DNA from: SZUA-35 sp963781035
Lineage (GTDB): Bacteria > Actinomycetota > Acidimicrobiia > Acidimicrobiales > SZUA-35
Direction: 5' to 3'
NCBI GenBank assembly: GCA_963781035.1
Contig: CAWAEN010000007.1
Location: 186,001-250,000, forward strand
DNA: 64,000 nt
The translations under genes were made by a program, and so were the position numbers. The notes below the pieces were generated by a model. That model was given only the letters and a program-made list of their open reading frames with translations, made no database searches and was not told where the DNA came from. The first letter of the stretch is position 1, and each line of letters starts with the position of its first letter. Positions 44,250 to 53,811 of this stretch are shown piece after piece.

Positions 44250-45210
44250 ATGGTCCGGTTCATCCTTCGACGACTTGCTCTCTCGGTCGTCACCCTGTTC
44301 ATCATCCTTTTGGTGGTGTTCTCGCTCACGAGAGTCTTCCCGAGCGACCCGGCCAAACAACTCGCCGGTCCGTTCGCATCAGAAGAACGAGTTGCCCAGC
44401 TGACCGAGACCCTCGGCCTCGACGATCCGCTGCCCACCCAGTTCTTCCGCCTCGTGAAGGACGTGGTCACCCTCGACTTCGGCGAGTCGTTCTCCCAACC
44501 GGGAGTCAGGGTCATCGACCTCGTGCGGCCGGCACTGTGGAACTCGGCCAAACTGGTCGGTCTCGCACTGCTGATCACGCTGCCACTCTCGATCGTTGGT
44601 GGCATCGTCGCCGCTCGCAAGAAGGACACGATCATCGACCGATCGATCGTCTCGTTCGGTCTCGCCAGTGCATCGATTCCCGACTTCGTGTCCGGAGTGC
44701 TCCTGCAGTTCCTGATCGGTGTGAAGCTGGGCTGGCTGCCATCGATCTCGAACACGCCGGCCAACTCGGGGTTCTTCACGCAGGTCGAATACATCCTCCT
44801 TCCCGCCCTCGCCATCCTGTTCGTGTACTTCGGCTACATCGCTCGTATCACTCGAGCCGGGGCGGTGACTGCGCTCGACTCCGACTACGCCAGAACGGCT
44901 TACATGAAGGGCCTGGGTACCAGCGAGGTGGTGCGAAAGCACGTGCTCAAGAATGCGCTGCAGCCCACGGTGGCCGTCACCGGTACCCAGATGGGGTACC
45001 TCTTCGGTGGTCTCGTCGGTCTCGAACGGGTGTTCAACTACCCCGGGCCTCGGCAACCTGATCCTCAAGGCCGCGACGGCTCCCGACTTCCCGCTGCTGC
45101 AGACCAGTGTCGTCGCCGTCGCCGTGATCTTCATGATCGCCACGCTGGCCTCTGACTTGATCATCGCCTGGATGAATCCCCGGGCCCGCCTCGACACGGG
45201 AGACAACTGA
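44250..45210 (+). CDS. Peptide ABC transporter permease (DppB-like), frame broken
   Basis: This inner-membrane permease is about 319 residues after joining. It starts VRFILRRLALSVVTLFIILLVVF, the classic DppB/OppB first helix, then VFPSDPAK and a periplasmic loop with LGLDDPLPTQF. The EAA-type loop that contacts the ATPase is DYARTAYMKGLGTSEVVRKH near 210-229. A break near 45050 after FNYPG is resolved by LGNLILKAATAPDFPLLQ and the last helix (VAVAVIFMIATLASDLIIAW), ending RARLDTGDN. Its TGA overlaps the ATG of the next permease by one base. Confidence 0.88.
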
Positions 45211-46173
45211 TGGCTGAGAGCTACCTCCACGACGAGTTCCCCGAGGCAACGCAAGGCGGCGCCGATCCGAACGTCGTCGATCCCGCCCCGGTGCACGGCA
45301 ACATCGCTCCGTCTCAGGATCGCAAGACGGTCAAGCAGGAGCAGCGACGGGAACTCTTCCGCAACGTGTCGTTCATCATCGGTGCGGCGATGCTGACCTT
45401 CTGGGTCCTTTGTGCCCTCGTGCCCGGTCTGTTCACCAAGTGGGGTGAGAGCGAGGTCATCCGGCTCGCCGATGGCTCGACCATCCCCCGCACCGGCCCG
45501 GGCGCCGATGCCTGGTTCGGCACCGACACGATCGGCAACGACGTGTTCGCCCGCGTGATCTACGGCGCCGACAATGTGTTGATCAATGCGCCGATCTCGG
45601 CTTTGATCGCCGTGCTCGCCGGCGCAGTCCTCGGCCTGGTGATGGGCTTCTACCGGGGCTGGGTCGACGAGGTCCTCAGCCGAGTGATCGAGGCGATCCT
45701 CTCGCTTGCCCGTCATCCTGCTCGCCCTCATGGTCGTCGTGGTGTTCGGCAACTCGAGAATCGTCATCGTGCTCACGATCGCGGCCCTGTTCACCCCCGT
45801 GGTGGCCAGAACCGTCCGATCGGCGGTGCTGACCGAGGCCCAACTCGACTACGTCACGTCGGCCAAGCTCCGTGGCGAGTCCGGCTGGTTCATCATGATG
45901 CGAGAGATCTTCCCCAACATCACCAACGTGCTGATCGTCGAGTTCACGGTGCGTGTCGGCTACGCCATCTTCACGGTCGCCACCCTGTCGTTCCTCGGGC
46001 TCGGCAGCGGAAACCAGACTGCGGCTGACTGGGGCGTCGACATCTCCAACGGCTACTCGCTGATCCAGTCCGGACAATGGTGGGTGTCGATCTTCCCAGC
46101 GCTCGCCATTGCGTCCCTCGTCATCGCCGTCAACCTGATCGCCGACTCGATCGAGAAGGTCTACAACTCATGA
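45210..46173 (+). CDS. Peptide ABC transporter permease (DppC-like), frame broken
   Basis: This permease is about 320 residues after joining. It has a hydrophilic N-terminal extension typical of DppC/OppC, a first helix (VSFIIGAAMLTFWVLCALVPG), then WFGTDTIGNDVFARVIYGA, a DppC hallmark. A break near 45708, within VIEAILSL, leads into PVILLALMVVVVFGNS. The EAA loop is DYVTSAKLRGESGWFIMMRE and the end is LADSIEKVYNS-like (IADSIEKVYNS). It forms the translocation pore with the DppB-like protein. The stop overlaps the ATPase ATG by 4 bp (ATGA). Confidence 0.88.
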
Positions 46174-48224
46174 GCCTCATCACCAACGACAGCGACCGTG
46201 TCCAGCGAGGCGATCCCGAAACCGCAGCGCTCGCGGTCCAGGATCTGCGCCTCGCCTACATCGTCCGAGGGACGCCCCGCGAAGTTCTCCGCGGCGTCAC
46301 GTTCCAGGTCCGCCCCGGCGAGGCCTTCGGTCTGGTCGGCGAGTCGGGTTGCGGCAAGTCGACGTCTGCCTACGCCGCCATGCGCTACCTGCCGAGCAAC
46401 GGTGAGATCACCGGTGGCCGGGTGCTGGCCAGTGGCCTCGACATCACGGCCATGTCGGCCGCCGAACTGCGCAAGTTCCGGGCCACCCAGGCTTCGATGG
46501 TCTACCAAGATCCGGTCCAGGCACTGAATCCCACCCTCAAGATCGGCAAGCAGGTCGCCGAGTGTTTCCGGATTCTCGGATCGGACAAGGGCGGCGCTGA
46601 AGACCAAGCTCTCGAGTCGCTGAAGCGGGTGCACATCGCGGCCCCTGCCTCGGTGATGGATCGCTACCCCCACCAGCTGTCGGGTGGCATGCTCCAGCGG
46701 GTCGTGATCGCGATGGGTCTTGCCGGCGATCCGAAGCTGCTGATTCTCGACGAGCCGACCACGGGTCTCGATGCCACCGTGGAAGCCGAAGTGCTCGATC
46801 TCGTGCGTGAGCTGCGGGCCGAGACCAACGCCGCCGTGCTTCTGATTGCCCACAACCTCGGCGTCATCCGGACCATGTGCGATCGAGTCGGCGTGATGTA
46901 CGCCGGAAAGATGGTGGAGGAGGCATCGTCGGACGAACTCTTCGAGGAGCCGCGCCACCCGTACACGATCGGTTTGATGAACGCAATCCCCCGTCTCGGC
47001 GTACGCAAGACCGATCGTGCGCTGTCGACGATTCCGGGGAACATGCCGTCGATCGGCACCCCTCTCCCCACCTGCGTCTACGTCGATCGGTGCCCGTTGG
47101 CGACCGATCTCTGTCGGAACGAGGTCCCGCCGATCGTCGAACTCGGAGAGGGGCGTTGGACGCGCTGTCATCACAGCGACGAACTCAGCGACATCCATGA
47201 ACTCCAGGCCGACGTGGCCGAGCACGAAATCGGCCCGGACAACATGGTCCAGCTGCACGGTGTCTCCAAGACGTTCCGCCAACGCGGCAGTGACGTACCA
47301 GCGCTGGTATCGGTCGATCTCGGGTTCGCCGAGGGTGAGACTCTCGGCCTGGTCGGCGAGTCCGGTTCTGGCAAGTCGACTCTGGCCAAGACCATGCTCG
47401 GTGTTCACGGGCCGGACGCGGGCGGCGAGATCACGCTCGACGGTCGTGTCATGAAAGGCAAGGCCACTGACCGAATCGACGAGTCGATCCGGGCGATCCA
47501 GATGGTCTTCCAGAATCCTGACTCTGCGCTGAATCGGGCCTGGACCGTCAGACGAATCCTCACCAGAACCGTCACCTCCCTCACCGACATCCAGGGCGAG
47601 GAAGCCGATCGCCGGGTCGAGGAGATCGCCGAGGCCATGCGCCTGTCGAGCCATCACCTCGACATGCGGCCGCGGCAGCTCTCCGGTGGACTCAAGCAAC
47701 GGGTGGCCATTGCCAGGGCGTTTGCCGGCGACCCCCGCGTCGTGGTCTGCGACGAGCCGACGTCTGCACTCGACGTCTCGGTGCAAGCTGCCATCCTGAA
47801 CCTGTTGGCCACCCTCCAGCGGGACGAGAAGACCAGCTACCTGTTCATCACCCACGACATCGGGGTTGTCCGCTTCCTCGCCGATCGTATTGCCGTGATG
47901 TACGTGGGCCGCATCATGGAGTTGGGCCTCACCGACGACATCTTCAACGGCCCGGTACACCCGTACACCGAGGCGCTGCTCAGCGCCGTCCCATCGATCG
48001 ACGGCGAGGCACGAAACCGGATCCCGCTGACCGGCGACATTCCCTCCCCCGCCGACCCGCCACCTGGTTGTGTGTTCCACACCCGCTGTCAGTATTCGAT
48101 GCCAGGCACGTGCGACGTGATCGAGCCGCCTGCGGTCGAGGTCGCTCCTCGGCACACGATCGTGTGCCATCTCCCCATCGACCAGCTGCCGACCCCGGTC
48201 ACGGTCTCGATCAAGAAGAAGTGA
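46170..48224 (+). CDS. Fused peptide ABC transporter ATPase (DppD-DppF)
   Basis: This 684-residue protein carries two complete ATPase domains. Domain 1: Walker A GLVGESGCGKST near 54-65, Q-loop MVYQDPVQALNP, signature LSGGMLQR, Walker B LLILDEPTTGLD, and a C-terminal oligopeptide-transporter tail with a Cys cluster (CVYVDRCPLATDLC). Domain 2: GLVGESGSGKST near 390, MVFQNPDSALN, LSGGLKQR, VVVCDEPTSALD, and a second Cys tail (CVFHTRCQYSMPGTC). The DppD and DppF halves found separately in most bacteria are thus one chain. It powers uptake through the two permeases. The gene ends 4 bp before the palindromic repeat, which may terminate the operon. Confidence 0.92.
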   Translation: MSLITNDSDRVQRGDPETAALAVQDLRLAYIVRGTPREVLRGVTFQVRPGEAFGLVGESGCGKSTSAYAAMRYLPSNGEITGGRVLASGLDITAMSAAELRKFRATQASMVYQDPVQALNPTLKIGKQVAECFRILGSDKGGAEDQALESLKRVHIAAPASVMDRYPHQLSGGMLQRVVIAMGLAGDPKLLILDEPTTGLDATVEAEVLDLVRELRAETNAAVLLIAHNLGVIRTMCDRVGVMYAGKMVEEASSDELFEEPRHPYTIGLMNAIPRLGVRKTDRALSTIPGNMPSIGTPLPTCVYVDRCPLATDLCRNEVPPIVELGEGRWTRCHHSDELSDIHELQADVAEHEIGPDNMVQLHGVSKTFRQRGSDVPALVSVDLGFAEGETLGLVGESGSGKSTLAKTMLGVHGPDAGGEITLDGRVMKGKATDRIDESIRAIQMVFQNPDSALNRAWTVRRILTRTVTSLTDIQGEEADRRVEEIAEAMRLSSHHLDMRPRQLSGGLKQRVAIARAFAGDPRVVVCDEPTSALDVSVQAAILNLLATLQRDEKTSYLFITHDIGVVRFLADRIAVMYVGRIMELGLTDDIFNGPVHPYTEALLSAVPSIDGEARNRIPLTGDIPSPADPPPGCVFHTRCQYSMPGTCDVIEPPAVEVAPRHTIVCHLPIDQLPTPVTVSIKKK

Positions 48225-48227
48225 AGT

Positions 48228-48313
48228 GAACCCGAGGCTCTGACCCCCGGAAATGGGGGCCGCAAACCTCGGGTTTGAGCCCCACAAATCGGGGGTCATA
48301 GCCTCAGGTTGGT
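48228..48313. repeat. Palindromic intergenic repeat, copy 2
   Basis: This is the second copy of the element at 21462-21548. The arms AACCCGAGGCT and AGCCTCAGGTT differ at one position, and the inner arms TGACCCCCG and CGGGGGTCA are perfect. It lies between the convergent ABC operon and the fatty-acid hydroxylase gene, whose TGA (48304-48306) is inside it. In both copies the minus-strand gene ends within the sequence ACCAACCTGAGG. Confidence 0.75.
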
Positions 48314-49029
48314 CTGCGCTCGGCGGTACGACCGAGGTTTCGGGCGGTGGCTGACAGCTCGACCTCGCGTCGTTCTGGCATCGTCCTGAACAGGCGGTCA
48401 CCGGTGCGGACCGTCACCCCGAGCCAGTAGTGCTCGTTTCGGTAGTGATGCAGACGGTGGTGGCGTTCCAACGCCCCGTAGTACCTCGTGCGGCAGCGAT
48501 AGCGGGTGTGGACCAAGAGGTGGACCCACTCGTAGTGAAGCAAGGCGATCGCCGCTGCCGACCACGCGGTGGCGAAGGTGGCCAGCCGGTCGGCGTCGAG
48601 CAGCACCGCGGTCGGGAGGGCAAAGAGGGCGGCCAGCACGCCGAGGGTCATGCTGAAGACAGCGGCATCTCGCCAATCCAGCATCAGCCACTGGAGCTCG
48701 GCCGGATCCTTGTGATGCTCGACGTGGCCCCGCCCTGTGCCGAGGGTCTTCATGCGAGCCGAGTCGGCAGGAGCGTGCAGGAGGAAGCGGTGGACCAGCC
48801 ACTCGAATGGGCCGACGAGAGCGAAGGTGGTCCCGACCATCACGAGGTCGGCAACGGCGAGCGGGCCGAGCAACGACCGGAACAACAGCAACAAGACAAC
48901 GATGGCGAGCAGCACTCGGCCGGATGGCTGGGCAACGAAGGCTCGCCCCGCCTCGGCCTTGGAGCCGATCTGGTCGGCCCGCCGTACGGCCACATCACCA
49001 CTGCGGTCGGCCCCTGGCGCCGTCATCAT
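48304..49029 (-). CDS. Sterol desaturase / fatty acid hydroxylase superfamily protein
   Basis: This 241-residue membrane protein has the eight-His pattern of the di-iron hydroxylase superfamily: EWLVHRFLLH, GRGHVEHHKDP, HYEWVHLLVH and ERHHRLHHYRNEHYW. Four hydrophobic segments flank these boxes. It would hydroxylate or desaturate a lipid using O2. ATG 49029 (or 49026) is chosen; an upstream in-frame GTG would overlap the PhyH gene. It starts 7 bp after that gene, so pyrophosphatase, PhyH and hydroxylase look like one operon. Its stop lies inside the shared palindromic repeat. Confidence 0.82.
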   Translation of the reverse strand: MMTAPGADRSGDVAVRRADQIGSKAEAGRAFVAQPSGRVLLAIVVLLLLFRSLLGPLAVADLVMVGTTFALVGPFEWLVHRFLLHAPADSARMKTLGTGRGHVEHHKDPAELQWLMLDWRDAAVFSMTLGVLAALFALPTAVLLDADRLATFATAWSAAAIALLHYEWVHLLVHTRYRCRTRYYGALERHHRLHHYRNEHYWLGVTVRTGDRLFRTMPERREVELSATARNLGRTAERRPT

Positions 49030-49036
49030 GAGGAGC

Positions 49037-49849
49037 TCACGGCAGCGGCTCTCGGTCCCACATCTGCGTCTCGGGTGGGTCACCGAACAGCAGCGCCGCA
49101 GGGCTCTGTTTCTCGATGTTGCCGGTCAGCCCCCGATACATACCGAGACCACAGAGCTGGCGCAGTTCGGGCGAGAACGATGCGAGCACCTCGGTCGGGA
49201 TGCCGAGCTGCTGGTTCTCCTGCTGACGAATGAACCCGGCGCAGTAGTTCATGGCAACACCGACGCGGACGTCGTCGCTGGTGTTGGCGCCGCCCCCGTG
49301 CCAGCTGCTGCCGTTCCACACCAGCACGCTTCCCTTGGGCATCACGGCCGCGATCGTGTCGGTCTGGTGGTCGTCCCTCGTGTAGTCGGGACTGGGCCAC
49401 CGATGGCTGCCGGGCACGATGCGGGTGGCGCCGTTGGCTTCGGTGAAGTCGGTGAGCGCCCACATCGAGTTGGCCACGGTGGCCACGTGTGGTTTCTCGA
49501 GCGGCATCGCCTGATCGTCTGCGTGCAGGACCTGAGCCGACTCGCCGGGGGCCAGCGAGATCGATGCCAGCGACGACACCAGGCACTCAGCGCCCAACAC
49601 GCCCTGGATCAGCTCCAGGACCTGCGGCTGGACCGGAACCTGCTGCCAGATGTCGCCGTGGGCGAGCAGGTTGTAGGTGCGGGTCGTGTGGGCGCCCTCG
49701 AACCGGTTGTTGGCCGGCGCGCTGGCCCGCTCCCGTTCGAGACGGTGGACATCGTCGAGCAACGCATCGACGACGTCGTCGGGGATCAGGCGTTCCAGAA
49801 TGGTGTAGCCGTCTCGCTCGAGGTCGTCGTGGTGGCGCCGCAGGTCCAT
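49037..49849 (-). CDS. Phytanoyl-CoA dioxygenase (PhyH) family protein
   Basis: This 270-residue Fe(II)/2-oxoglutarate oxygenase is intact. It starts with a helix (HHDDLERDGYTILERLIPDD). The metal site is His-Ala-Asp in QVLHADDQAM plus the distal His in SSWHGGGANTS, and the 2-oxoglutarate Arg follows in DDVRVGVAM. WALTDFTEANGATRIVPGSHRW is the family core. It is a paralogue of the broken gene at 9938-10826, with the same HGGGAN and RQ(Q/E)ENQ segments. The start is 2 bp after the pyrophosphatase stop. The substrate is unknown; the neighbouring hydroxylase hints at lipid modification. Confidence 0.85.
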   Translation of the reverse strand: MDLRRHHDDLERDGYTILERLIPDDVVDALLDDVHRLERERASAPANNRFEGAHTTRTYNLLAHGDIWQQVPVQPQVLELIQGVLGAECLVSSLASISLAPGESAQVLHADDQAMPLEKPHVATVANSMWALTDFTEANGATRIVPGSHRWPSPDYTRDDHQTDTIAAVMPKGSVLVWNGSSWHGGGANTSDDVRVGVAMNYCAGFIRQQENQQLGIPTEVLASFSPELRQLCGLGMYRGLTGNIEKQSPAALLFGDPPETQMWDREPLP

Positions 49850-49851
49850 GG

Positions 49852-50494
49852 TCAGCCTCGTTCGAGTCCTGCGCGACGATCACCGGTCGGGAACGTGGTT
49901 TCGTAGTCACGCATGGATGCCTTCACGACCTCGAGGGCGTGCTCGACGCCGTAGCTGCCGATCACCTCGATGGCGTTGGCCTTGTCACCGGTCATCTGCT
50001 GCTTGTAGGTGCCGAAGTAGTGCACGATCCGGTTCAGCACCGCTTCGGGCAGATGCTTGATGTCGGTCGCATAGTCGAAGACGGTGTCGCTGTTGAGCAC
50101 GGCGATGATCTTGTCGTCGGCCTCGCCGTCGTCGAGCAGGGCGATGCCGCCGACCACCCGGGCCGGCACGATGATCTCGGCTCGGTCGATCCGTTGCTGG
50201 GACAACACGCAGATGTCGAGCGGGTCACCGTCGCCCTCGGTGGCTCGAGGAGTGAGTGATGCGACCTCGTCGTCCGCAGTAGGTCTGAGGGACGAAGCCG
50301 TAGAGCGTCGGCGGCAACGCACTGCTGCCCTGGGGTCGATCGACCCGGAGGTATCCGGAGAGCTTGTCGATCTCGTATTTGACCGCATCGAACGGGGTGA
50401 TCTCGATGTAGGCATCGACGAGGTCCGGCGTGCCGGCACCGGCGCTGAGGCCGTGCCACGGGTGGGGTCGAAAGCGGTCGAACGACGAGGTCAT
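49852..50494 (-). CDS. ppa: Inorganic pyrophosphatase (family I), frame broken
   Basis: The enzyme hydrolyses PPi to 2 Pi in the cytosol. From ATG 50494: FRPHPWHGLSAG, AYIEITPFDAVKYEIDK (substrate Lys/Glu), LRVDRPQ, PTLYGFVPQTYCG. A break near 50272 leads into the next frame with GDGDPLDICVLSQQ, the D-x-D-P-x-D metal motif of family I. It continues IIAVLNSDTVFDYATDI, VHYFGTYKQQ and ALEVVKASMRDYE. The joined length is about 214 residues. A TACGAT hexamer lies 6 nt before the ATG. It is the first gene of an operon with PhyH and the fatty-acid hydroxylase, and divergent from aconitase X across 39 bp. Confidence 0.88.
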
Positions 50495-50500
50495 CGCACC

Positions 50501-50525
50501 ATCGTAGAGCCGCTGCTCCTACGGT
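50501..50525. promoter_or_regulatory. Back-to-back -10-like hexamers of the ppa and acnX genes
   Basis: TACGAT on the minus strand (50506-50501) ends 6 nt before the ppa ATG. TACGGT on the plus strand (50520-50525) ends 8 nt before the acnX ATG. The two promoters share a 39-bp gap, so their -35 regions must lie within each other's transcribed regions. Confidence 0.4.
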
Positions 50526-50533
50526 TGGGACGC

Positions 50534-51828
50534 ATGCTGCTGACCGAGGCCGACCGAGCCATGCTCGATGGTGCCGATGGCCCAGCGGTCGCGCTGTCGA
50601 TGCGGGTCATTCTCCGCCTCGCCCGCGTCACGGGTGCCGATGAGCTCCTCGACATCAGCGGCGCCCACATCGATTCCTGCCTGTTCCACGGCACCGCAGG
50701 GCTCGACTTCGCCAGGACCCTCGCCGAGGGCGGAGGCCGGGTACGCGTGCCGACGACCCTGAACGTGTCTTCGCTCGATCTCCTCCACCCCGAGCTCTAC
50801 CGAGGCGATCAGGACACCGCTGCCGATGCCAGGCGGCTCATGGACCACTACGAGGAAATGGGTTGCATCCCGACGTGGACCTGCGCTCCCTATCAACGCT
50901 CGGTCCGCCCCGGCCTGGGCGAGCACGTGGCCTGGGCCGAGTCGAATGCCATCGTCTTCGCCAATTCGGTCCTCGGTGCCAGGACGGCCCGCTACGGCGA
51001 CTTCGTCGACATCTGCGCCGCGATCACCGGGCGGGCCCCGGCCGGCAGCTTCCACCTCGACGAACACCGCCATGCCCGCATCGTGTTCGACGTGACCGCT
51101 ATCGGTGATCGTGTCGCCGAGGGAGCCGGCCCGGCTCTGCTCGGACACGTGATCGGACGCCGATCCGGGACGAAGGTGCCGGTCATCGTCGGCTGCCCCA
51201 GCCTCGACGAGGACCAACTCAAGACGCTCGGCTCCGCCGCTGCCTCGTCTGGTTCGGTGGCGATGTTCCACGTCGTCGGCTCGACCCCGGAAGCCTCCAC
51301 CATCGAGGCAGCCACTGGCGGCGCGGCGATCGACGCACTCCCCCACGTCGCGGCACTGCCCCACGTGATCCTGACACCGGCCGACCTCCGCTCCGCCTGG
51401 GACGAACTGTCGACCGTCACCACCGACGCCTCGACCGACACCGTCATCGGTGCCGTGAGCCTCGGCACCCCGCACTACTCGATCACCGAGTTCGCCGTGC
51501 TCGTCGAACTCGTGAAGGGTGCCCGGCGGCGGGCCATCGGTTCGGTGTCCCGTTCTACGTGTCGACCGGGCGAGAAGTCGTCACCGAGCTCGATCTCCGG
51601 GGATGGGTTGCGGTACTCGAGGAGGCAGGCATCCAGCTGGTGACCGACACCTGCACCTACATCACACCGGTCATGGCACCCTTCGACGGCCCGGCCATGA
51701 CCGATTCGCCCAAGTGGGCGTACTACGCCCCCGGGAATCTGGGGATCGACGTCGTGTTCGGCACTGTCGACGACTGTGTCCAGTCGGCGATCGAGGGCCG
51801 TGTCGTCCGTTCGGGGGACGACTGGTGA
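50534..51828 (+). CDS. Aconitase X, large catalytic subunit, frame broken
   Basis: The large subunit of the two-subunit aconitase X (DUF521) is about 431 residues after joining. Typical blocks: MLLTEADRAMLDG at the start, VTGADELLDISGAHIDSC, HGTAGLDFARTLAEGG, VPTTLNVSSLDLLHP, GCIPTWTCAPYQ, AWAESNAIVFANSVLGARTARYGDFVDICAAITGRAP, GCPSLDEDQL and SLGTPHYSITEF. A break near 51545 moves the frame into FYVSTGREVVTELDLRG, CTYITPVM and APGNLGIDVVFG, ending at 51828. Characterised bacterial relatives dehydrate cis-3-hydroxy-L-proline; archaeal ones act on phosphomevalonate. Here it heads the glycolate cluster, so another hydroxy-acid substrate is possible. Confidence 0.85.
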
Positions 51829-52271
51829 CCGAACTCGACGGCGTGACGATCGACGGCGTGACCGTCGATGCGACCATGCATTGGCTCGTGGGTGGCCGAA
51901 CCGAAGGACCCATCCTCTCCCTGGCCGAACCGCTGAGCTTCTGGGGTGGTTTCGACGCACACACCGGAGCGATCATCGACCGACATCATCCCCAGTTCGG
52001 GGCCGTCCTGACCGGACACATCGTGGTGATGCAATCCGGCCGTGGATCGAGCTCGGCCAGCAGCGTCATCGCCGAGGCCATTCGCATCGGCACGGCACCG
52101 GCAGCGATCGTGTTGCACGAGCCGGACGAGATCGTGGCGCTCGGGGCGATCGTCGCCGACGAGATGTACGGCATCGCCATGCCGGTCGTCGTGGTGGACG
52201 ACGAGACGTTCAAGTCGATGACGCGAGCCCGCTTCGCCTCGATCGTCGGCACCATTGCGGGCTATACCTGA
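51825..52271 (+). CDS. Aconitase X, small swivel-domain subunit (DUF126)
   Basis: This 148-residue protein starts at GTG 51825, overlapping the large-subunit stop by 4 bp (GTGA). It contains the DUF126 swivel-domain features: GRTEGPILSLAEPLSFWGGFDAHTG, HPQFGAVLTGHIVVMQSGRGSSSASSVIAEAIR with the conserved Gly-Arg-Gly-Ser-Ser-Ser active-site loop, then ADEMYGIAMPVV. In bacteria the subunit is often separate, as here. It completes the aconitase X active site with the large subunit. It ends 29 bp before glcD on the same strand. Confidence 0.85.
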   Translation: MTELDGVTIDGVTVDATMHWLVGGRTEGPILSLAEPLSFWGGFDAHTGAIIDRHHPQFGAVLTGHIVVMQSGRGSSSASSVIAEAIRIGTAPAAIVLHEPDEIVALGAIVADEMYGIAMPVVVVDDETFKSMTRARFASIVGTIAGYT

Positions 52272-52300
52272 GTCCGACCGGCCGTCGACAGGGGATCTCA

Positions 52301-53806
52301 TTGGCAACGTTCATCGAGCGGCTCAAGACGTTGGCGCCGATCGCCACCCGCTACGCCGGTTCGACCTACCGACCGTCGGATCCGCTCGAGGCCGATCTGG
52401 TTGCCGTGCTCTCGCGCGATCGGGTCCGCAACGACGGTGCCGAGCGAGCGCTGCTCAGTCGCGACGCGTCGGTGTTCGACGGCGGTGTGGCCGGGCCGAT
52501 CGTGTTCCCCGAGTCGACCGAGGACGTGCAGGCAGTCATGGAGGTCGCCACCCGGCATGACCGTGCGGTCGTGCCTCGAGGCGCCGGCACCGGTCTCGCA
52601 GGAGGGGCAATTCCCCTCGGTGCCCCGGTAGTGGTCTCGATGACCAAGATGAACCGGATTCTCGAGGTGGACATCGACAACCGTGTCGCGTGGGTCGAGC
52701 CGGGAGTCATCAACCTCGACCTCAGCAAACATGTGCGTCCCATGGGGTTCCACTTCGCCCCGGACCCGTCGAGCCAGCAGGTCTGCACCATCGGCGGCAA
52801 CGTCGCCAACAACTCCGGTGGACCCCATTGTCTCGCGTACGGCGTCACCGACGCCCATGTGGCCGCGGTCGAGGTCGTGCTCGTCACCGGTGAGCGAGTG
52901 ATGCTCGGCGAGGTCGGCCCGGACGAAACGGGGCTCGATCTCCGTGGCGCGTTCGTCGGCAGCGAAGGCACGCTCGGTATCGCGACGAAGGTCGCCGTCC
53001 GCCTCACGAAGAACCCTCCGGCCGTTCGTACCATGTTGTTGTCGTTCGACACCGTTGCCGCGGCGGCCAACACCGTGAGCGGGGTCATCGCCGCCGGCAT
53101 CGTTCCTGCTGCGATGGAAGTGATGGACCAGAAGATCACGGTCGCGGTGGAGAACTTCGTCCACGCCGGTTATCCCCTCGATGCCGCCGCCGTCCTGCTG
53201 GCCGAGGTCGAGGGGCTCGACGACGGAGCCGACACCGACGCCGATCGGATCGCCGAGATCGGCCGGAGCCACGGGGCAACCGATGTCCGCCTCGCCCAGA
53301 GCGAGGATGAGCGGGCGCTGCTGTGGAAGGGACGGAAGACCGCGTTCGGCGCCATCGCCCAGATCCGGCCGGACTACTACCTGCACGACACGGTGGTTCC
53401 CCGAGCCAAGCTGGCGGAGGTCCTCGAGAAGATCTACTCCATCGCCGATGCCCACGACCTGATCGTGATGAACGTCTTTCATGCCGGTGACGGGAACCTG
53501 CACCCGTTGATCCTGTTCGATCGTCGCAACGAAGGCGAGCTGGAACGGGTCCATGCAGCAGGCGAGCTCATCGTGCAGGCCTCGCTCGACGCGGGCGGCG
53601 TCCTGTCAGGCGAACACGGCATCGGCCTCGAGAAGCAGAAGTACATGGACCGACTCTTCAGCAGCGACGATCTCGATCATCAAGATCGCCTGCGGACATC
53701 CTTCGATCCGAGCTGTCGTGCCAACCCCGGCAAGGTGCTGCCCATGGGCCATTCCTGTGCCGACATCCAAGCGCTGCGGTCGGTCCCCGACGATGTCTGG
53801 GGTTGA
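52301..53806 (+). CDS. glcD: Glycolate oxidase FAD subunit GlcD
   Basis: This 501-residue PCMH-type FAD oxidase oxidises glycolate (or D-lactate) to glyoxylate, passing electrons to GlcEF. The FAD pyrophosphate loop is VPRGAGTGLAGGA. Further FAD contacts are IGGNVANNSGGPHCLAYGV and FVGSEGTLGIATKV, and the C-terminal cap has VFHAGDGNLHPL and SGEHGIGLEKQKYM. Start TTG 52301 is inferred: AGGGG lies 5-9 nt before it and the protein then begins like known GlcD (ATFIERLKTLAP). Upstream in-frame codons lie inside the aconitase X gene. Its stop overlaps the alternative TTG start of glcE. Confidence 0.9.
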   Translation: MATFIERLKTLAPIATRYAGSTYRPSDPLEADLVAVLSRDRVRNDGAERALLSRDASVFDGGVAGPIVFPESTEDVQAVMEVATRHDRAVVPRGAGTGLAGGAIPLGAPVVVSMTKMNRILEVDIDNRVAWVEPGVINLDLSKHVRPMGFHFAPDPSSQQVCTIGGNVANNSGGPHCLAYGVTDAHVAAVEVVLVTGERVMLGEVGPDETGLDLRGAFVGSEGTLGIATKVAVRLTKNPPAVRTMLLSFDTVAAAANTVSGVIAAGIVPAAMEVMDQKITVAVENFVHAGYPLDAAAVLLAEVEGLDDGADTDADRIAEIGRSHGATDVRLAQSEDERALLWKGRKTAFGAIAQIRPDYYLHDTVVPRAKLAEVLEKIYSIADAHDLIVMNVFHAGDGNLHPLILFDRRNEGELERVHAAGELIVQASLDAGGVLSGEHGIGLEKQKYMDRLFSSDDLDHQDRLRTSFDPSCRANPGKVLPMGHSCADIQALRSVPDDVWG

Positions 53807-53811
53807 GCTCT

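Noticed and set aside
44069..45061. Apparent C-terminal extension of the substrate-binding protein running into the permease gene
   Set aside because: The extension is Arg/His-rich nonsense created by an indel near 44064; the other frame gives the normal family ending and a stop at 44168.
46161..48401. 746-codon minus-strand frame opposite the ABC ATPase
   Set aside because: Low-complexity Arg/Asp/Gly/His-rich translation, fully antisense to a gene with two intact ATPase domains.
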